Of a stretch of 64,000 nucleotides of DNA, positions 19,796 to 30,291 are shown one piece after another. The stretch comes from Corynebacterium oculi (lineage in GTDB: Bacteria > Actinomycetota > Actinomycetes > Mycobacteriales > Mycobacteriaceae): the NCBI RefSeq assembly GCF_001412105.1, contig NZ_LKST01000002.1:186001-250000 (forward strand), read 5' to 3'. Position 1 is the first letter of the stretch, and each line of letters opens with the position of its first letter. The position numbers and the translations under genes were made by a program. The notes beneath the pieces are model-generated. The model did no database searches and was not told where the DNA came from. It was given only the letters and a program-made list of their open reading frames with translations.

Positions 19796-20409
19796 CGCTC
19801 TCCTTCTTCTACTGCCTTGCGCAAACTCACCAGCGCCCGGTGCTGCGCCACGCGCACGGCGCCGGGGGTGCTGCCCACCATTTCTGTGGTTTCCTCTGCG
19901 GATAGTCCCACCAATACGCGCAAGGTGATGATCTCACGCGATCTCTCGCTAAGAGAATCGAGAAGTTCGCGCACTCTGTTACTACCGTCTTTGACCAGCG
20001 CTTCTTCCTCGGGATTGGCCTCCCCTGAGACGGAGTCCGGGATCTCCTCGGTGGGGTGGGATTGATCGCGGACGTACATGCGGCGGGCGTCGGCTACCTT
20101 GTGGCTGACCACCCCGTACACGTAGGCCATGAAGGGCCGTCCGCGATCCGTGTACCGCTCGATGGAATGCACCACAGCCAGGCAGGCCTCCTGAGCGATG
20201 TCCTCCGCCCCCGGAATGCGCCCGGTACTGATCCGGGCGCGCACGTACCGCAGCACCAATGGGTGAATGATCTCCAGGATTCTCTGCAAGGCACCGCGAT
20301 CCCCCGTCACCGCGGCGGGGACGAGAGCCTGTAATTCTTGTTCGGCTTCACTCACTTCCTGCTCTTTTCTCACGGTGACGGGACTGCTATGGAATACCGG
20401 ATTCAGCAT
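19792..20409 (-). CDS. sigD: RNA polymerase sigma factor SigD
   Basis: This 205-residue group 4 (ECF-like) sigma factor has region 2 (AEDIAQEACLAVVHSIERYTDRGRPFMAYVYGVVSHKVADARR) and region 4 (LVGLSAEETTEMVGSTPGAVRVAQHRALVSLRKAV). In corynebacteria SigD controls mycomembrane and cell-envelope genes. It is coupled to the rsdA gene by a four-base overlap. An inner start near SEAEQELQAL is possible; the first ATG is kept. Confidence 0.93.
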   Translation of the reverse strand: MLNPVFHSSPVTVRKEQEVSEAEQELQALVPAAVTGDRGALQRILEIIHPLVLRYVRARISTGRIPGAEDIAQEACLAVVHSIERYTDRGRPFMAYVYGVVSHKVADARRMYVRDQSHPTEEIPDSVSGEANPEEEALVKDGSNRVRELLDSLSERSREIITLRVLVGLSAEETTEMVGSTPGAVRVAQHRALVSLRKAVEEGER

Positions 20410-20630
20410 ACTTTAAGCCGGTATCCGTTCATGGTCTAGGTGCCAAACACGCGGGGCGGCGCGAAGTTTACCCAGGTTTTACTTTCCCCAAAAACCGTGA
20501 TTAGCCTGTATGTTTCCGTTTTGCACACCAGGAATCCACATGCCCGTAACCCGCCGTCCACTTTCCGTTCACTTAGAAGGTTCACACTCACTGCTGACCA
20601 TTGATCCGCTTGCTCAAGGAGATCCTTTTC

Positions 20631-20999
20631 ATGTCCCAGCCGCATCTTCTCCCTGGCCCCAACGCAGACCTATGGGATTGGCAGCTTCACGGAGCCTGCC
20701 GCGGAAAGAACTCCGAGATGTTCTATCACCCCGATGGCGAGCGCGGGCGCGCCCGCACCTTGCGTGAAAACAAGGCCAAGGCCATCTGCCAGACCTGCCC
20801 CGTCATGGATCTCTGCCGCGATCACGCCCTGCGCGTGGCAGAGCCCTATGGCATCTGGGGCGGCATGAGCGAGTCCGAGCGCATGACGCTCCTGCGCAAA
20901 AACCGCCTCGCCTATGCCTCAGGAGCCTCGGGAGCCCCGCGCAGCACCACCCGAGCCTCCCAGGGGCGCAGGACCGACGTGGTGGTGGCCTCCTCATAG
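20631..20999 (+). CDS. WhiB family redox-sensing regulator, WhiB3-like
   Basis: This 122-residue protein has four Fe-S cysteines at about positions 23, 53, 56 and 62 (C-x29-C-x2-C-x5-C) and the GIWGG turn after them. The LPGPNADLWDWQL start and HPDGERGRAR block place it with WhiB3. WhiB proteins sense oxygen or NO through a [4Fe-4S] cluster and bind sigma factor region 4. The ATG at 20631 follows CAAGGAG; an upstream in-frame ATG at 20601 is less likely. Its 3' end overlaps the convergent glucosidase gene by 88 bases. Confidence 0.92.
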   Translation: MSQPHLLPGPNADLWDWQLHGACRGKNSEMFYHPDGERGRARTLRENKAKAICQTCPVMDLCRDHALRVAEPYGIWGGMSESERMTLLRKNRLAYASGASGAPRSTTRASQGRRTDVVVASS

Positions 21000-22663
21000 T
21001 TACCCAGCAGCGCCTCCCCCTCCTCCAGGGCCGCGCACACCTCGCGGGGGCACTCCACCTCCCGCGAGGTGAAGTTCACCGCCACCACCAGCAGGGCCCC
21101 TCCCCATGCGCGCCGATAAGCGTACACGCTGGGGTTCTCCGCCGCGAGCGGCTCGTAGGTTCCCTCGCGCACTACCTCGCGCAGGGGGCCCTTGCGCAGG
21201 TGCAGGAGGCGTCGATAGTAGTTCAGCACCGAGGCCGGGTCGCCGTGCTGATCCTCCGCGTTGATCTCCGGGTAGCCTGGGTTGACGGCGATCCAGGGCT
21301 GCGCCTGCGGCTTGTCCCCGCTAAACCCCGCCTGCGCCCGCGCGTTCCATTGCATTGGCGTGCGCGCGTTATCCCGCCCCCGGGCGTGCACTCGGGCCAG
21401 GGCCTCCCTGGCGCTGAGTTCCCCTCGTTCCTCCACCACGGTGCGGTACCAGTTCACGCTGTCCAGGTCGCGGTAGTCCTCGATGCGGGGGAAGGCCACG
21501 TTTGTCATGCCCAGTTCCTGCCCCTGGTAGATGTACGGGGTGCCCTGCTGGAGGTACAGCGCCGTGGCCAGGGCCTTGGCCGAGGCCTCCCGGAACTCGG
21601 GGCGGTCATCGCCAAAGCGGGAAACCGCGCGGGGCTGATCGTGATTGTCCCAGTACAGGGCGTTCCAGCCCTTGCCGTACAGGCCCCGCTGCCAGGAATC
21701 CAGCACCTCCTTGAGTTCCACCAGGCCGGGGCGATCCAGGCTCCACTTATCAAAACGAGGATCGTTGCCCAGGCTCACGTGCTCAAAATGAATGATCTGG
21801 CTGAGTTCCTCCCGCTCCGGGGCGGTGTAGAGCACCCCGTCCTCGGGCGTGGGGCCGGACAGCTCCCCGACGGTCACGATGGCGCCGCCACGCGACCACG
21901 CCTCCCGATTCATCATGTGCAGCCAGGTGTGTACCTTGGGCCGGTTATTCACAAAACGCATGGAGGAGGTCACCCGGCCCGGCTCCTGATAGGGATCGTC
22001 GGGGAAGCCCTCCGGCTTGTCCGCCGTGCCGATGGCGTCCACGCGCCAACCATCGACGCCGCGCTCCTGCCACCAGCGGATCATCTCGAAGATTTCCTCG
22101 CGCACGGCCGGGTTCTCCCAGTTCAGATCTGGCTGCTTGCGGGAGAACATGTGCAGGTAGAACTGCTCGGTGCGCTCGTCCCACTCCCAGGCCGATCCGC
22201 CGAACTCCGAACCCCAGTTATTGGGCGGCAGCGGCGTGCCATCCTCCGCATAACCGGAAGCATCCCGCCAAATGTAATAGTCCCGGTAGGGGTTGTCCTT
22301 GCTGGCGCGGGAGCGGATAAACCATTCGTGTTCGTCCGAGGTGTGATTGACCACCAAATCCATCATGATCTTGAGGCCCAAGCCGTGCGCGGCCTCAAGG
22401 AGCGCATCGAAGTCCTCAAGGGTGCCAAACTCTTCCATGATGTCCCGATAATCGGAAATGTCATACCCGTTATCGTCATTGGGCGAGCGATACACCGGGC
22501 ACAGCCACAGCACGTCCACGCCCAGGTCCTTGAGGTAAGGAAGCTGCTGCGTGATCCCCGGAATATCTCCTATGCCATCGCCATTGGAATCGCGGAAGCT
22601 GCGCGGATAAATCTGGTACACCACCGCGTCATGCCACCACTGGCATTTATTCTCCTGCGTCAT
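20912..22663 (-). CDS. GH13 alpha-glucosidase (oligo-1,6-glucosidase type)
   Basis: This 583-residue cytoplasmic enzyme hydrolyses alpha-glucosides such as maltose, isomaltose or sucrose-like sugars. It opens WWHDAVVYQIYPRSFRDSNGDGIGDI, has conserved region I DLVVNHTSDEHEWF, region II GWRVDAIG with the nucleophile Asp, and region IV WDNHDQPRAVSRFGDD. The start overlaps the EEP gene end by 17 bases. The 3' end overlaps whiB. With the PTS gene upstream it would hydrolyse phosphorylated or free alpha-glucosides; GH13 enzymes usually act on free sugars, so the exact substrate is open. Confidence 0.93.
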   Translation of the reverse strand: MTQENKCQWWHDAVVYQIYPRSFRDSNGDGIGDIPGITQQLPYLKDLGVDVLWLCPVYRSPNDDNGYDISDYRDIMEEFGTLEDFDALLEAAHGLGLKIMMDLVVNHTSDEHEWFIRSRASKDNPYRDYYIWRDASGYAEDGTPLPPNNWGSEFGGSAWEWDERTEQFYLHMFSRKQPDLNWENPAVREEIFEMIRWWQERGVDGWRVDAIGTADKPEGFPDDPYQEPGRVTSSMRFVNNRPKVHTWLHMMNREAWSRGGAIVTVGELSGPTPEDGVLYTAPEREELSQIIHFEHVSLGNDPRFDKWSLDRPGLVELKEVLDSWQRGLYGKGWNALYWDNHDQPRAVSRFGDDRPEFREASAKALATALYLQQGTPYIYQGQELGMTNVAFPRIEDYRDLDSVNWYRTVVEERGELSAREALARVHARGRDNARTPMQWNARAQAGFSGDKPQAQPWIAVNPGYPEINAEDQHGDPASVLNYYRRLLHLRKGPLREVVREGTYEPLAAENPSVYAYRRAWGGALLVVAVNFTSREVECPREVCAALEEGEALLGNYEEATTTSVLRPWEARVVLRGAPEAPEA

Positions 22664-23501
22664 GCTCTTCTCCCTTTCCCGTATCCTGCTCCATGTCTAC
22701 CAACACGCCATAGTGATCCGAGACCACCGGCGAGCCCTCTCCCGCGAATACCACCCGGTGCGAGGCCACCGGCAGCGGCTCATTCACCAGCACGTAATCA
22801 ATCCTCGCGCCGGCCCGCGCCCCCTCCCAACCAGAGATCTTGCCCGCGATGGTGTCATGCCCCTCAACATCGCGCGCCAGGTCGCGGGTATCCATCCACC
22901 CCCGTTGCCGGATCAGGCTATAGCCCTCCCCCGCCACGGTGGCCGGATTGTTGAGATCGCCGGCCACGCATACGCGCTCTCCGGGGTGCCGCCGGGCGAA
23001 GCCCTCGATCGCCTCCCATTCCTGGGCAAAGAGGGCCTGCCCCTCCCGCTTCCACCAGGAAAAGTGCCCGGAGAGCACCCAGCCCCAGCCCCGTATCTTC
23101 AGCGCCAGGGCCACGCGACGCCGCACGTCCGCGTAGGGGTACTCCGCCAGCACCACGGCGTGCGCCTCCGCCGCGTGTTCCTCCGCCCGCACCAGCAGCC
23201 CCACGCCCTCGTCATACTTGCCAAAGCCCTGGTGCGCCTCAGCCCAGTAACAGCGATACTCCCCGCCCAGGTGCGCGCAGGCCTCCGCGAGCGCCTGCGC
23301 GTAATTATCCGCCCCCATCGGCAACGCACTCGGGCCGCCGTACCGCGTGGAGCGCCAGGGCACCCCACCCTGGAGCTGGTTGGCCTCCTGCACCGCCACC
23401 ACGTCCACGCCTTCTTCCACGATGAGGCGGGCGGTATCCATGATCTTGGCGGGTTGATCCGGCTCGCACCAACTATGTGCGTTGAGGCTGAGAACTTTCA
23501 C
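22647..23501 (-). CDS. Endonuclease/exonuclease/phosphatase (EEP) family protein
   Basis: This 284-residue protein has EEP metal-site motifs: KVLSLNAHSW at the start, VVAVQEANQ, CVAGDLNNPA in the centre and VSDHYGVLVDM at the end. Family members act on nucleic acids, inositol phosphates or sphingolipids. The GTG at 23501 is chosen because GAAGGAG lies seven bases upstream. It overlaps the alpha-glucosidase by 17 bases, so they form one unit. No signal peptide is seen, so it likely acts in the cytoplasm. Confidence 0.85.
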   Translation of the reverse strand: MKVLSLNAHSWCEPDQPAKIMDTARLIVEEGVDVVAVQEANQLQGGVPWRSTRYGGPSALPMGADNYAQALAEACAHLGGEYRCYWAEAHQGFGKYDEGVGLLVRAEEHAAEAHAVVLAEYPYADVRRRVALALKIRGWGWVLSGHFSWWKREGQALFAQEWEAIEGFARRHPGERVCVAGDLNNPATVAGEGYSLIRQRGWMDTRDLARDVEGHDTIAGKISGWEGARAGARIDYVLVNEPLPVASHRVVFAGEGSPVVSDHYGVLVDMEQDTGKGEEHDAGE

Positions 23502-23825
23502 GGCGAGGCTCCTTCTCATTGGGGCCGTGGGTGGGGATTTCGCTGCGGGCGGCGCAGGCGGCCCACGCACGGCCCGCGTGCTTGGCTGCGCGCACCCAAG
23601 CCTAGAGTCTCGCCTGCCTCCTCCCTGGGCTCATGGGCGGCCAAGGCGCGGAATCTATGCCAAAACCGTGGAACTTATGCCGCAATCTTCCCGCGAGGCC
23701 GGTATTTGCTGGTACTCGGCTTAGAGTGATCCCAACGCCCTTCACCCGCGCGGTTTGTAACCCGCTTTGAGCCTGTGGGAGGGGCCGCGCGAAAGATCGT
23801 GAGACAGAGAAAAGGTACTGCAACC
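23502..23825. other. Divergent intergenic region
   Basis: About 320 bases separate the EEP/glucosidase unit from the PTS gene. It should hold both promoters, but no clear operator or hairpin was identified. Confidence 0.5.
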
Positions 23826-25481
23826 ATGATGGAAAAAGTGCAGAGATTTGGCAGCGCCATGCTCGCCCCCGTGCTGCTCTTCGCCGTGGCTGGCCTGGCC
23901 GTTGCCCTGGCCATCATCGCCCAAAACGAGCAGCTCATGGGGGATCTGGCGGCTCCCGGAACCTGGTGGAGCAACTTCTGGCGGGTGTGGGAATCCGGCG
24001 CTTGGACCGTGTTCAACCAGATGGAACTGCTCTTTGTGTTGGGCCTGCCCATCGCCCTGGCCAAGATGGCCAACGCCCGCGCGGTGCTCGAAGCCGCGCT
24101 GCTCTACCTCACCTTCAACTACTTCGTGGCGGGCTTCCTGGAAGTCTTTGGCTCCTCCTTCGGCATCGACTATGCCGCCGAGCCGGGCGGGGAATCCGGG
24201 CTCAAGATGATCGCGGGAATCAAGACCCTCGATACCGGCATTCTGGGCGCCATCTTCATCTCTGCGGTGGCCGTGTGGATCCACAACCGATACTTTGAAA
24301 AGAAGCTCCCGGAGTTCCTGGGCATCTTCCAGGGCAGCCAGTTCGTGTACATCGTGGGCATCTTCATCATGCTGCCCCTAGCGCTGATCGTGTGCTTCAT
24401 CTGGCCCCAGGTGCAGCTGGGTATTTCCTCCCTCCAGGGCTTCCTGATGACCTCCGGCTCCCTGGGCGTGGGCCTCTACACGTTCCTGGAACGCATTCTC
24501 ATTCCCACCGGCCTGCACCACTTTGTGTACTCGCCCTTTGTGTTTGGCCCCGCCGTGGTGCCGGAGGGAATCCAGGCGCACTGGGTCAGCAACCTCACCA
24601 CCTACGCGGAATCCAGCGCCCCACTCAACGAGCAGTTCCCCGGCGGCGGCTTTGCCCTGCACGGCAACCCCAAGGTCTTTGCGCCCCTGGGCATCGCCGC
24701 CGCCTTTTACACCACCGCCAAGCCGGAAAAGCGCAAGGCCACCCTGGCGCTGCTGATCCCGGTGGTGCTCACCGCCATGCTCACCGGCATCACCGAGCCC
24801 CTGGAGTTCACCTTCCTCTTCGTCGCCCCGCTCCTGTTCACCATTCACGCCGTGCTCTCCGGCTTGATGACCGCCATCATGTACCAGCTCGGCCTCGCCG
24901 GAAACATGGGCGGCGGGCTCATCGACTTCATCGCGCAAAACTGGGTGCCGCTGTGGGCTCAGCACCACGCCACCTACATCATGCAGATCGGCGTGGGGCT
25001 GTGCTTCACCGTGGTCTACTTTGTGCTCTTCCGCTTCCTCATCCTCAAACTCAACCTCAAGACCCCCGGCCGCGAGGACAACAAGGACGTCAAGCTCTAC
25101 TCCAAGCAGGAATATCGGGAGGCCAAGAAAAAGGGCTCTACTGACGACGCCGCCCCTGCCGCACCAACGTCGGAGGCCTCCCCGGAGGGTGCCGCCCCGG
25201 CGTCGGTAGCCACCGCAGAGCCCACCGATCCTTATATCCAGCGCGCCACCGATTTCCTCACCCTCCTCGGCGGGGCGGAAAACATCACCTCCGTGAACAA
25301 CTGCGCCACCCGCCTGCGCGTGTCCGTGGCGGAACCGGACAAGGTGGCCGGGGCCGACGAGTTCCAAGAAGCCGGTGCCCTCGGCCTGGTCAACAAGGGC
25401 ACCGCTATCCAGGTGATCGTGGGCATGGACGTGCCCCAGGTGCGAGACAAGTTTGAAAGCCTCATGGGAGGCTCCTCCTAA
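23826..25481 (+). CDS. Alpha-glucoside-type PTS enzyme IICB
   Basis: This 551-residue permease takes up and phosphorylates a sugar at the membrane. The IIC domain (about residues 1-420) has ten or so membrane segments and the PTGLHHFVYSPF and GITEPLEFTFLF substrate motifs. A charged linker (AAPAAPTSEASPEG) leads to the IIB domain with phospho-Cys in VNNCATRLRVSV. The sequence resembles MalX/GlvC-type alpha-glucoside systems. The ATG at 23826 is used; 23829 is also possible. The divergent alpha-glucosidase and the downstream RpiR regulator support alpha-glucoside use. Confidence 0.9.
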   Translation: MMEKVQRFGSAMLAPVLLFAVAGLAVALAIIAQNEQLMGDLAAPGTWWSNFWRVWESGAWTVFNQMELLFVLGLPIALAKMANARAVLEAALLYLTFNYFVAGFLEVFGSSFGIDYAAEPGGESGLKMIAGIKTLDTGILGAIFISAVAVWIHNRYFEKKLPEFLGIFQGSQFVYIVGIFIMLPLALIVCFIWPQVQLGISSLQGFLMTSGSLGVGLYTFLERILIPTGLHHFVYSPFVFGPAVVPEGIQAHWVSNLTTYAESSAPLNEQFPGGGFALHGNPKVFAPLGIAAAFYTTAKPEKRKATLALLIPVVLTAMLTGITEPLEFTFLFVAPLLFTIHAVLSGLMTAIMYQLGLAGNMGGGLIDFIAQNWVPLWAQHHATYIMQIGVGLCFTVVYFVLFRFLILKLNLKTPGREDNKDVKLYSKQEYREAKKKGSTDDAAPAAPTSEASPEGAAPASVATAEPTDPYIQRATDFLTLLGGAENITSVNNCATRLRVSVAEPDKVAGADEFQEAGALGLVNKGTAIQVIVGMDVPQVRDKFESLMGGSS

Positions 25482-25497
25482 CCAATTCCCCCACCGA

Positions 25498-25542
25498 GCG
25501 CGGCGTTGCTATGCTAACCACGCATAACGACGCCGCGCTTTT
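25498..25542 (+). terminator. Rho-independent terminator or attenuator after PTS gene
   Basis: A GC-rich stem (GCGCGGCGTTGCTATGC with its near-complement, six-base loop) ends in TTTT. It lies 12 bases before the RpiR start, so the regulator may be read only by read-through or its own promoter. Confidence 0.85.
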
Positions 25543-25553
25543 GGGAGGATACG

Positions 25554-26327
25554 GTGAACCTGGAAAGCATCGTGGCCTCCACCCAAGGCTCCTGGAACGA
25601 TACCGAGCGCGACATCCTCGCCTACCTGCTGGCCCACCAGGCCGAGGCCACGGAATCCTCCGTCCAGCAGATCGCGCAGCGCACCTACACCTCCACCTCC
25701 TCGGTGATGCGGTTGGCCAAGCGTCTGGGGTTTTCCGGATTCGCGGAGATGAAATACTTTATCCGCACCTCCCTGCGGGAGATGGAACACCACCAGGCTC
25801 CCGATCCCATCGCCCTCCAGCGGGACGACCTCCTGGGCACCCTAACCCACCTCGAATCGCTCTCCGTTGCTCCTATCGTCTCCCGGCTCTATGAGTCCCG
25901 GGCCATCTATTGCCTGGGCACCGGCTCCTCGCAGCGCCTGGCGGCCTCGGAATTCGCCAAGTCCCTCATGGCCAACGGCAAGCAGGCCACGGTGATTACC
26001 GATCTCACCGAGATGAAGGTCAGCCTGCCCATGATGGAAGCCAGCGACACCCTCGTGCTCATCTCCCTGGGCGGCACCAACCCGGACTTTGTGGAGATTC
26101 CTCGGGCCGCCTCGCTGCGCGGGGTGCCCACCCTAGCGGTGACTCGGTTGAGCAGTAATCCCCTGGCGGCGGCCTCGCGGTGGAATATTCATTACTGTTC
26201 CACCGCGCTTCACCCCTCCTGGCACGTGGGCGAGTACCATTCGCTCATCGGATTGAACGTGGCGCTGGATTATGTGATCCGGGCGTATATGGCGTATCGC
26301 CTGCGGGCGGAAAGTGCCGAGGGGTGA
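25554..26327 (+). CDS. MurR/RpiR family transcriptional regulator
   Basis: This 257-residue regulator has an N-terminal HTH_6 (ESSVQQIAQRTYTSTSSVMRLAKRLGFSGFAEMKYFIR) and a C-terminal SIS sugar-phosphate domain (IYCLGTGSSQRLAASEFAKSL; LVLISLGGTNPDFVEIPRAA). It starts at GTG with GGGAGGA upstream. It probably senses an alpha-glucoside phosphate and controls the adjacent PTS and glucosidase genes. Confidence 0.9.
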   Translation: MNLESIVASTQGSWNDTERDILAYLLAHQAEATESSVQQIAQRTYTSTSSVMRLAKRLGFSGFAEMKYFIRTSLREMEHHQAPDPIALQRDDLLGTLTHLESLSVAPIVSRLYESRAIYCLGTGSSQRLAASEFAKSLMANGKQATVITDLTEMKVSLPMMEASDTLVLISLGGTNPDFVEIPRAASLRGVPTLAVTRLSSNPLAAASRWNIHYCSTALHPSWHVGEYHSLIGLNVALDYVIRAYMAYRLRAESAEG

Positions 26328-26510
26328 GGGAGGGTGGCACGCTTTCACCTTCCCCGGATATTAACCCGATCTTTTACCACTCATCGGACTTAGTGGTTTT
26401 ATCAAAAATCAAACCCCTGATGGGAATAGTATTCCTCGTACGACCCAGGCAGCGCAGCTCCGCGAACGTCCGCGCCGCGAAAAACGCAATCAAAGATAGT
26501 TGAGACATAA

Positions 26511-26551
26511 AGGTTTATTCACAGGGGCAGTACCCCCCCGTGAATAAACCT
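26511..26551. repeat. Perfect 12-bp inverted repeat
   Basis: AGGTTTATTCAC and its complement flank a 17-base centre with further G4/C7 pairing potential. No T tract follows on the plus strand. Operator, RNA hairpin or recombination site are all possible. Confidence 0.7.
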
Positions 26552-26648
26552 CACCCATGTCACAACCCTACGAGTACTAAAAATATCTCACACTTATTTG
26601 ATAAAGACTATAGTACCCCTATCCCTTCCCCATAGATTTTGAACCACA

Positions 26649-26690
26649 AAGGCTCCCCCACGCCACCATAAAGCAGCGCGAGGGAGCCTT
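26649..26690 (-). terminator. Terminator of groES-groEL
   Basis: AAGGCTCCC and GGGAGCCTT form a nine-base stem with a long loop about 26 bases after the groEL stop, in the direction of groEL transcription. Confidence 0.65.
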
Positions 26691-26715
26691 CTCGCTTATA
26701 GCGAGGTTCACCGAC

Positions 26716-28332
<1,617 letters not shown>

Positions 28333-28339
28333 CTATCCC

Positions 28340-28639
28340 CTACTTGGCTACGACGGCGAGGACGTCGCGAGCGGAGAGGATCAGGTACTCCTGGCCCTCG
28401 TACTTGATCTCGGTGCCGCCGTAGCGGGAGAAGATCACGGTATCGCCCTCCTTGACGTCTACCGGGATACGCTCGCCCTTCTCATCAAAGCGCCCCGCGC
28501 CCACGGCAATGACGGTGGCCTCCTGCGGCTTCTCCTTGGCGGAATCCGGGATGACCAGGCCGGAAGCGGTGGTGGTCTCGGCCTCGACGATCTGCACCAG
28601 GATGCGGTCCTCAAGCGGGGTGATGTTGACGTTTGCCAC
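28340..28639 (-). CDS. groES: Co-chaperonin GroES
   Basis: This 99-residue co-chaperonin begins [16 protein letters not shown] from a GTG at 28639 after GGAGGAATAAC; an upstream in-frame extension to 28759 is not credible. The mobile loop ([23 protein letters not shown]) and the ending [15 protein letters not shown] match GroES. It is the first gene of the groES-groEL operon. Confidence 0.96.
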   Translation of the reverse strand: MANVNITPLEDRILVQIVEAETTTASGLVIPDSAKEKPQEATVIAVGAGRFDEKGERIPVDVKEGDTVIFSRYGGTEIKYEGQEYLILSARDVLAVVAK

Positions 28640-28741
28640 TGTTATTCCTCCATGTGGATAAGTGCTTACTTGATTGTGCCGGTTGCTGCTATCCAGCACA
28701 GCCGTCGTCGCGGGTGAACAACTGTGTGTCTCACAACCTGA

Positions 28742-28768
28742 CTGGCACTCTACCCCCACGAGTGCCAG
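28742..28768. promoter_or_regulatory. CIRCE operator (HrcA site)
   Basis: CTGGCACTC, nine bases and GAGTGCCAG form a perfect inverted repeat of the CIRCE type (consensus TTAGCACTC-N9-GAGTGCTAA). It lies about 100 bases upstream of groES and indicates heat-shock control by HrcA. Confidence 0.9.
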
Positions 28769-28861
28769 CGTTCAACCATTCCCGCCCAGTTTTTGACACG
28801 CCCGCTACCCCCATGCGCTAGAGTTTGAAAAAACCATTTGACTGATAGAAACGGCTTCGCC

Positions 28862-30244
28862 ATGACCGCCTCCCCACCAAGCCAACCGCGCGAATTGCAG
28901 CGGCAACTCACCAACCGTCATATCCAGCTCATCGCCATCGGCGGGGCCATCGGCACCGGCCTGTTCATGGGCTCGGGAAAGACCATCGCCCTGGCGGGCC
29001 CCTCCATCCTGCTCGTGTACGCCATCATCGGCGCGGCGCTCTTCCTCTTCATGCGCTGCATGGGCGAACTCCTCCTTGCCAACCCCCACTTCCACTCCTT
29101 CTCTGACATCGCGGAGAAGTACCTGGGGCACTGGGCGCGCTTCGCCATGAGCTGGACATACTGGCTGTGCTGGATCGTCACCGGCGTGGCTGATCTCATC
29201 GCCATCACCGGCTACTTCCGCTTCTGGTGGCCGGAACTACCCAGCTGGATTCCCATCCTGGGCACCATCGCCCTGCTCTTTGTGCTCAACGCCCTCACCG
29301 TCAAGGCCTTCGGTGAGACGGAGTTCTGGTTCGCCCTCATCAAGATCGTGGCCATCGTCGCCCTCATCGTGGTGGGTATCGTGCTGATCTGCATCGGCGC
29401 CACCAACGATTCCGGCTCCACCGCCGCCGTGAGCAACCTTTGGGAGCACGGCGGCATCTTCCCCAACGGCTTCACCGGATTTGTCACCGGCTTCCAGATC
29501 GCCCTCTTTGCCTTCGTGGGCGTGGAACTCGTGGGCACCACCGTGGCCGAAACCAAAGACCCGGAAAAGGTGCTGCCCAAGGCCGTGAACTCCATCCCCC
29601 TGCGCATCGGGCTGTTCTACATCGGCTCCCTCACCGTCATCATGATGGTCACCCCGTGGAATGAAATCGTGCCGGAAAACTCCCCCTTTGTCACCATGTT
29701 CGCCCTCACCGGCCTGCCTGCGGCGGCCACCATCGTGAACCTCGTGGTGATTACCTCGGCGGCCTCCTCCGCCAACTCCGGCATCTACTCCACCTCCCGC
29801 ATGGTCTACGGCCTCGCCCAAAGCGGCGATGCCCACCGCGCCTTCGCCCGGCTCTCGCCCCGCCAGGTTCCCCGCAACGCCCTCACGCTGTCCTGCATCT
29901 TCCTGCTCTCCGCGCTCATTCTCATGGCCACCGGCGACGGCGTGCTGGAGGCCTTCACCTTGGTCACCTCCACGTCCGCCACCCTCTTCGTCGCGGTATG
30001 GACGGCCATCATCTGCTCCTACCTCGTCTATCGACGCCGCGAGCCCCAGGCCCACGAGCGTTCCGCGTTCCCCACCCCCGGCGGCTCCGCCACCGCGATC
30101 GGCCTGCTGGCGTTCTTCGCCCTCATGTGCGTGGCCCTCTCCCTGGCCGCCGATACCCGGGGCGGATTGATCGCGGCCCTGGTGTGGGTGGCGGGCATCT
30201 GCATCGTGGGGGTGCTGCGCCAGCGCAAGGCAGCGGAGGACTAA
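28862..30244 (+). CDS. Amino-acid permease of the AAT (APC) family, CycA/AnsP-like
   Basis: This 460-residue transporter has 12 predicted membrane segments. RQLTNRHIQLIAIGGAIGTGLFMGSGKTI is the APC substrate-site signature, close to the D-serine/D-alanine/glycine transporter CycA. GFQIALFAFVGVELVGTTVAETKDPEKVLPKAVNSIP is the second family block. The ATG at 28862 is used; a TTG at 28838 is possible. It is divergent from groES and stands alone. The substrate is inferred from family resemblance only. Confidence 0.88.
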   Translation: MTASPPSQPRELQRQLTNRHIQLIAIGGAIGTGLFMGSGKTIALAGPSILLVYAIIGAALFLFMRCMGELLLANPHFHSFSDIAEKYLGHWARFAMSWTYWLCWIVTGVADLIAITGYFRFWWPELPSWIPILGTIALLFVLNALTVKAFGETEFWFALIKIVAIVALIVVGIVLICIGATNDSGSTAAVSNLWEHGGIFPNGFTGFVTGFQIALFAFVGVELVGTTVAETKDPEKVLPKAVNSIPLRIGLFYIGSLTVIMMVTPWNEIVPENSPFVTMFALTGLPAAATIVNLVVITSAASSANSGIYSTSRMVYGLAQSGDAHRAFARLSPRQVPRNALTLSCIFLLSALILMATGDGVLEAFTLVTSTSATLFVAVWTAIICSYLVYRRREPQAHERSAFPTPGGSATAIGLLAFFALMCVALSLAADTRGGLIAALVWVAGICIVGVLRQRKAAED

Positions 30245-30291
30245 ACCTCCCCGCCCTCACGTCGGCCGTCGGAGAGCCTGATACGCACCTC

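Larger units (their letters stand above)
26328..26715. other. Intergenic region with inverted repeat and groEL terminator
   Basis: This 388-base AT-richer interval has no convincing gene. It holds a 12-bp perfect inverted repeat (26511-26551) and the groEL terminator (26649-26690). Confidence 0.6.
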
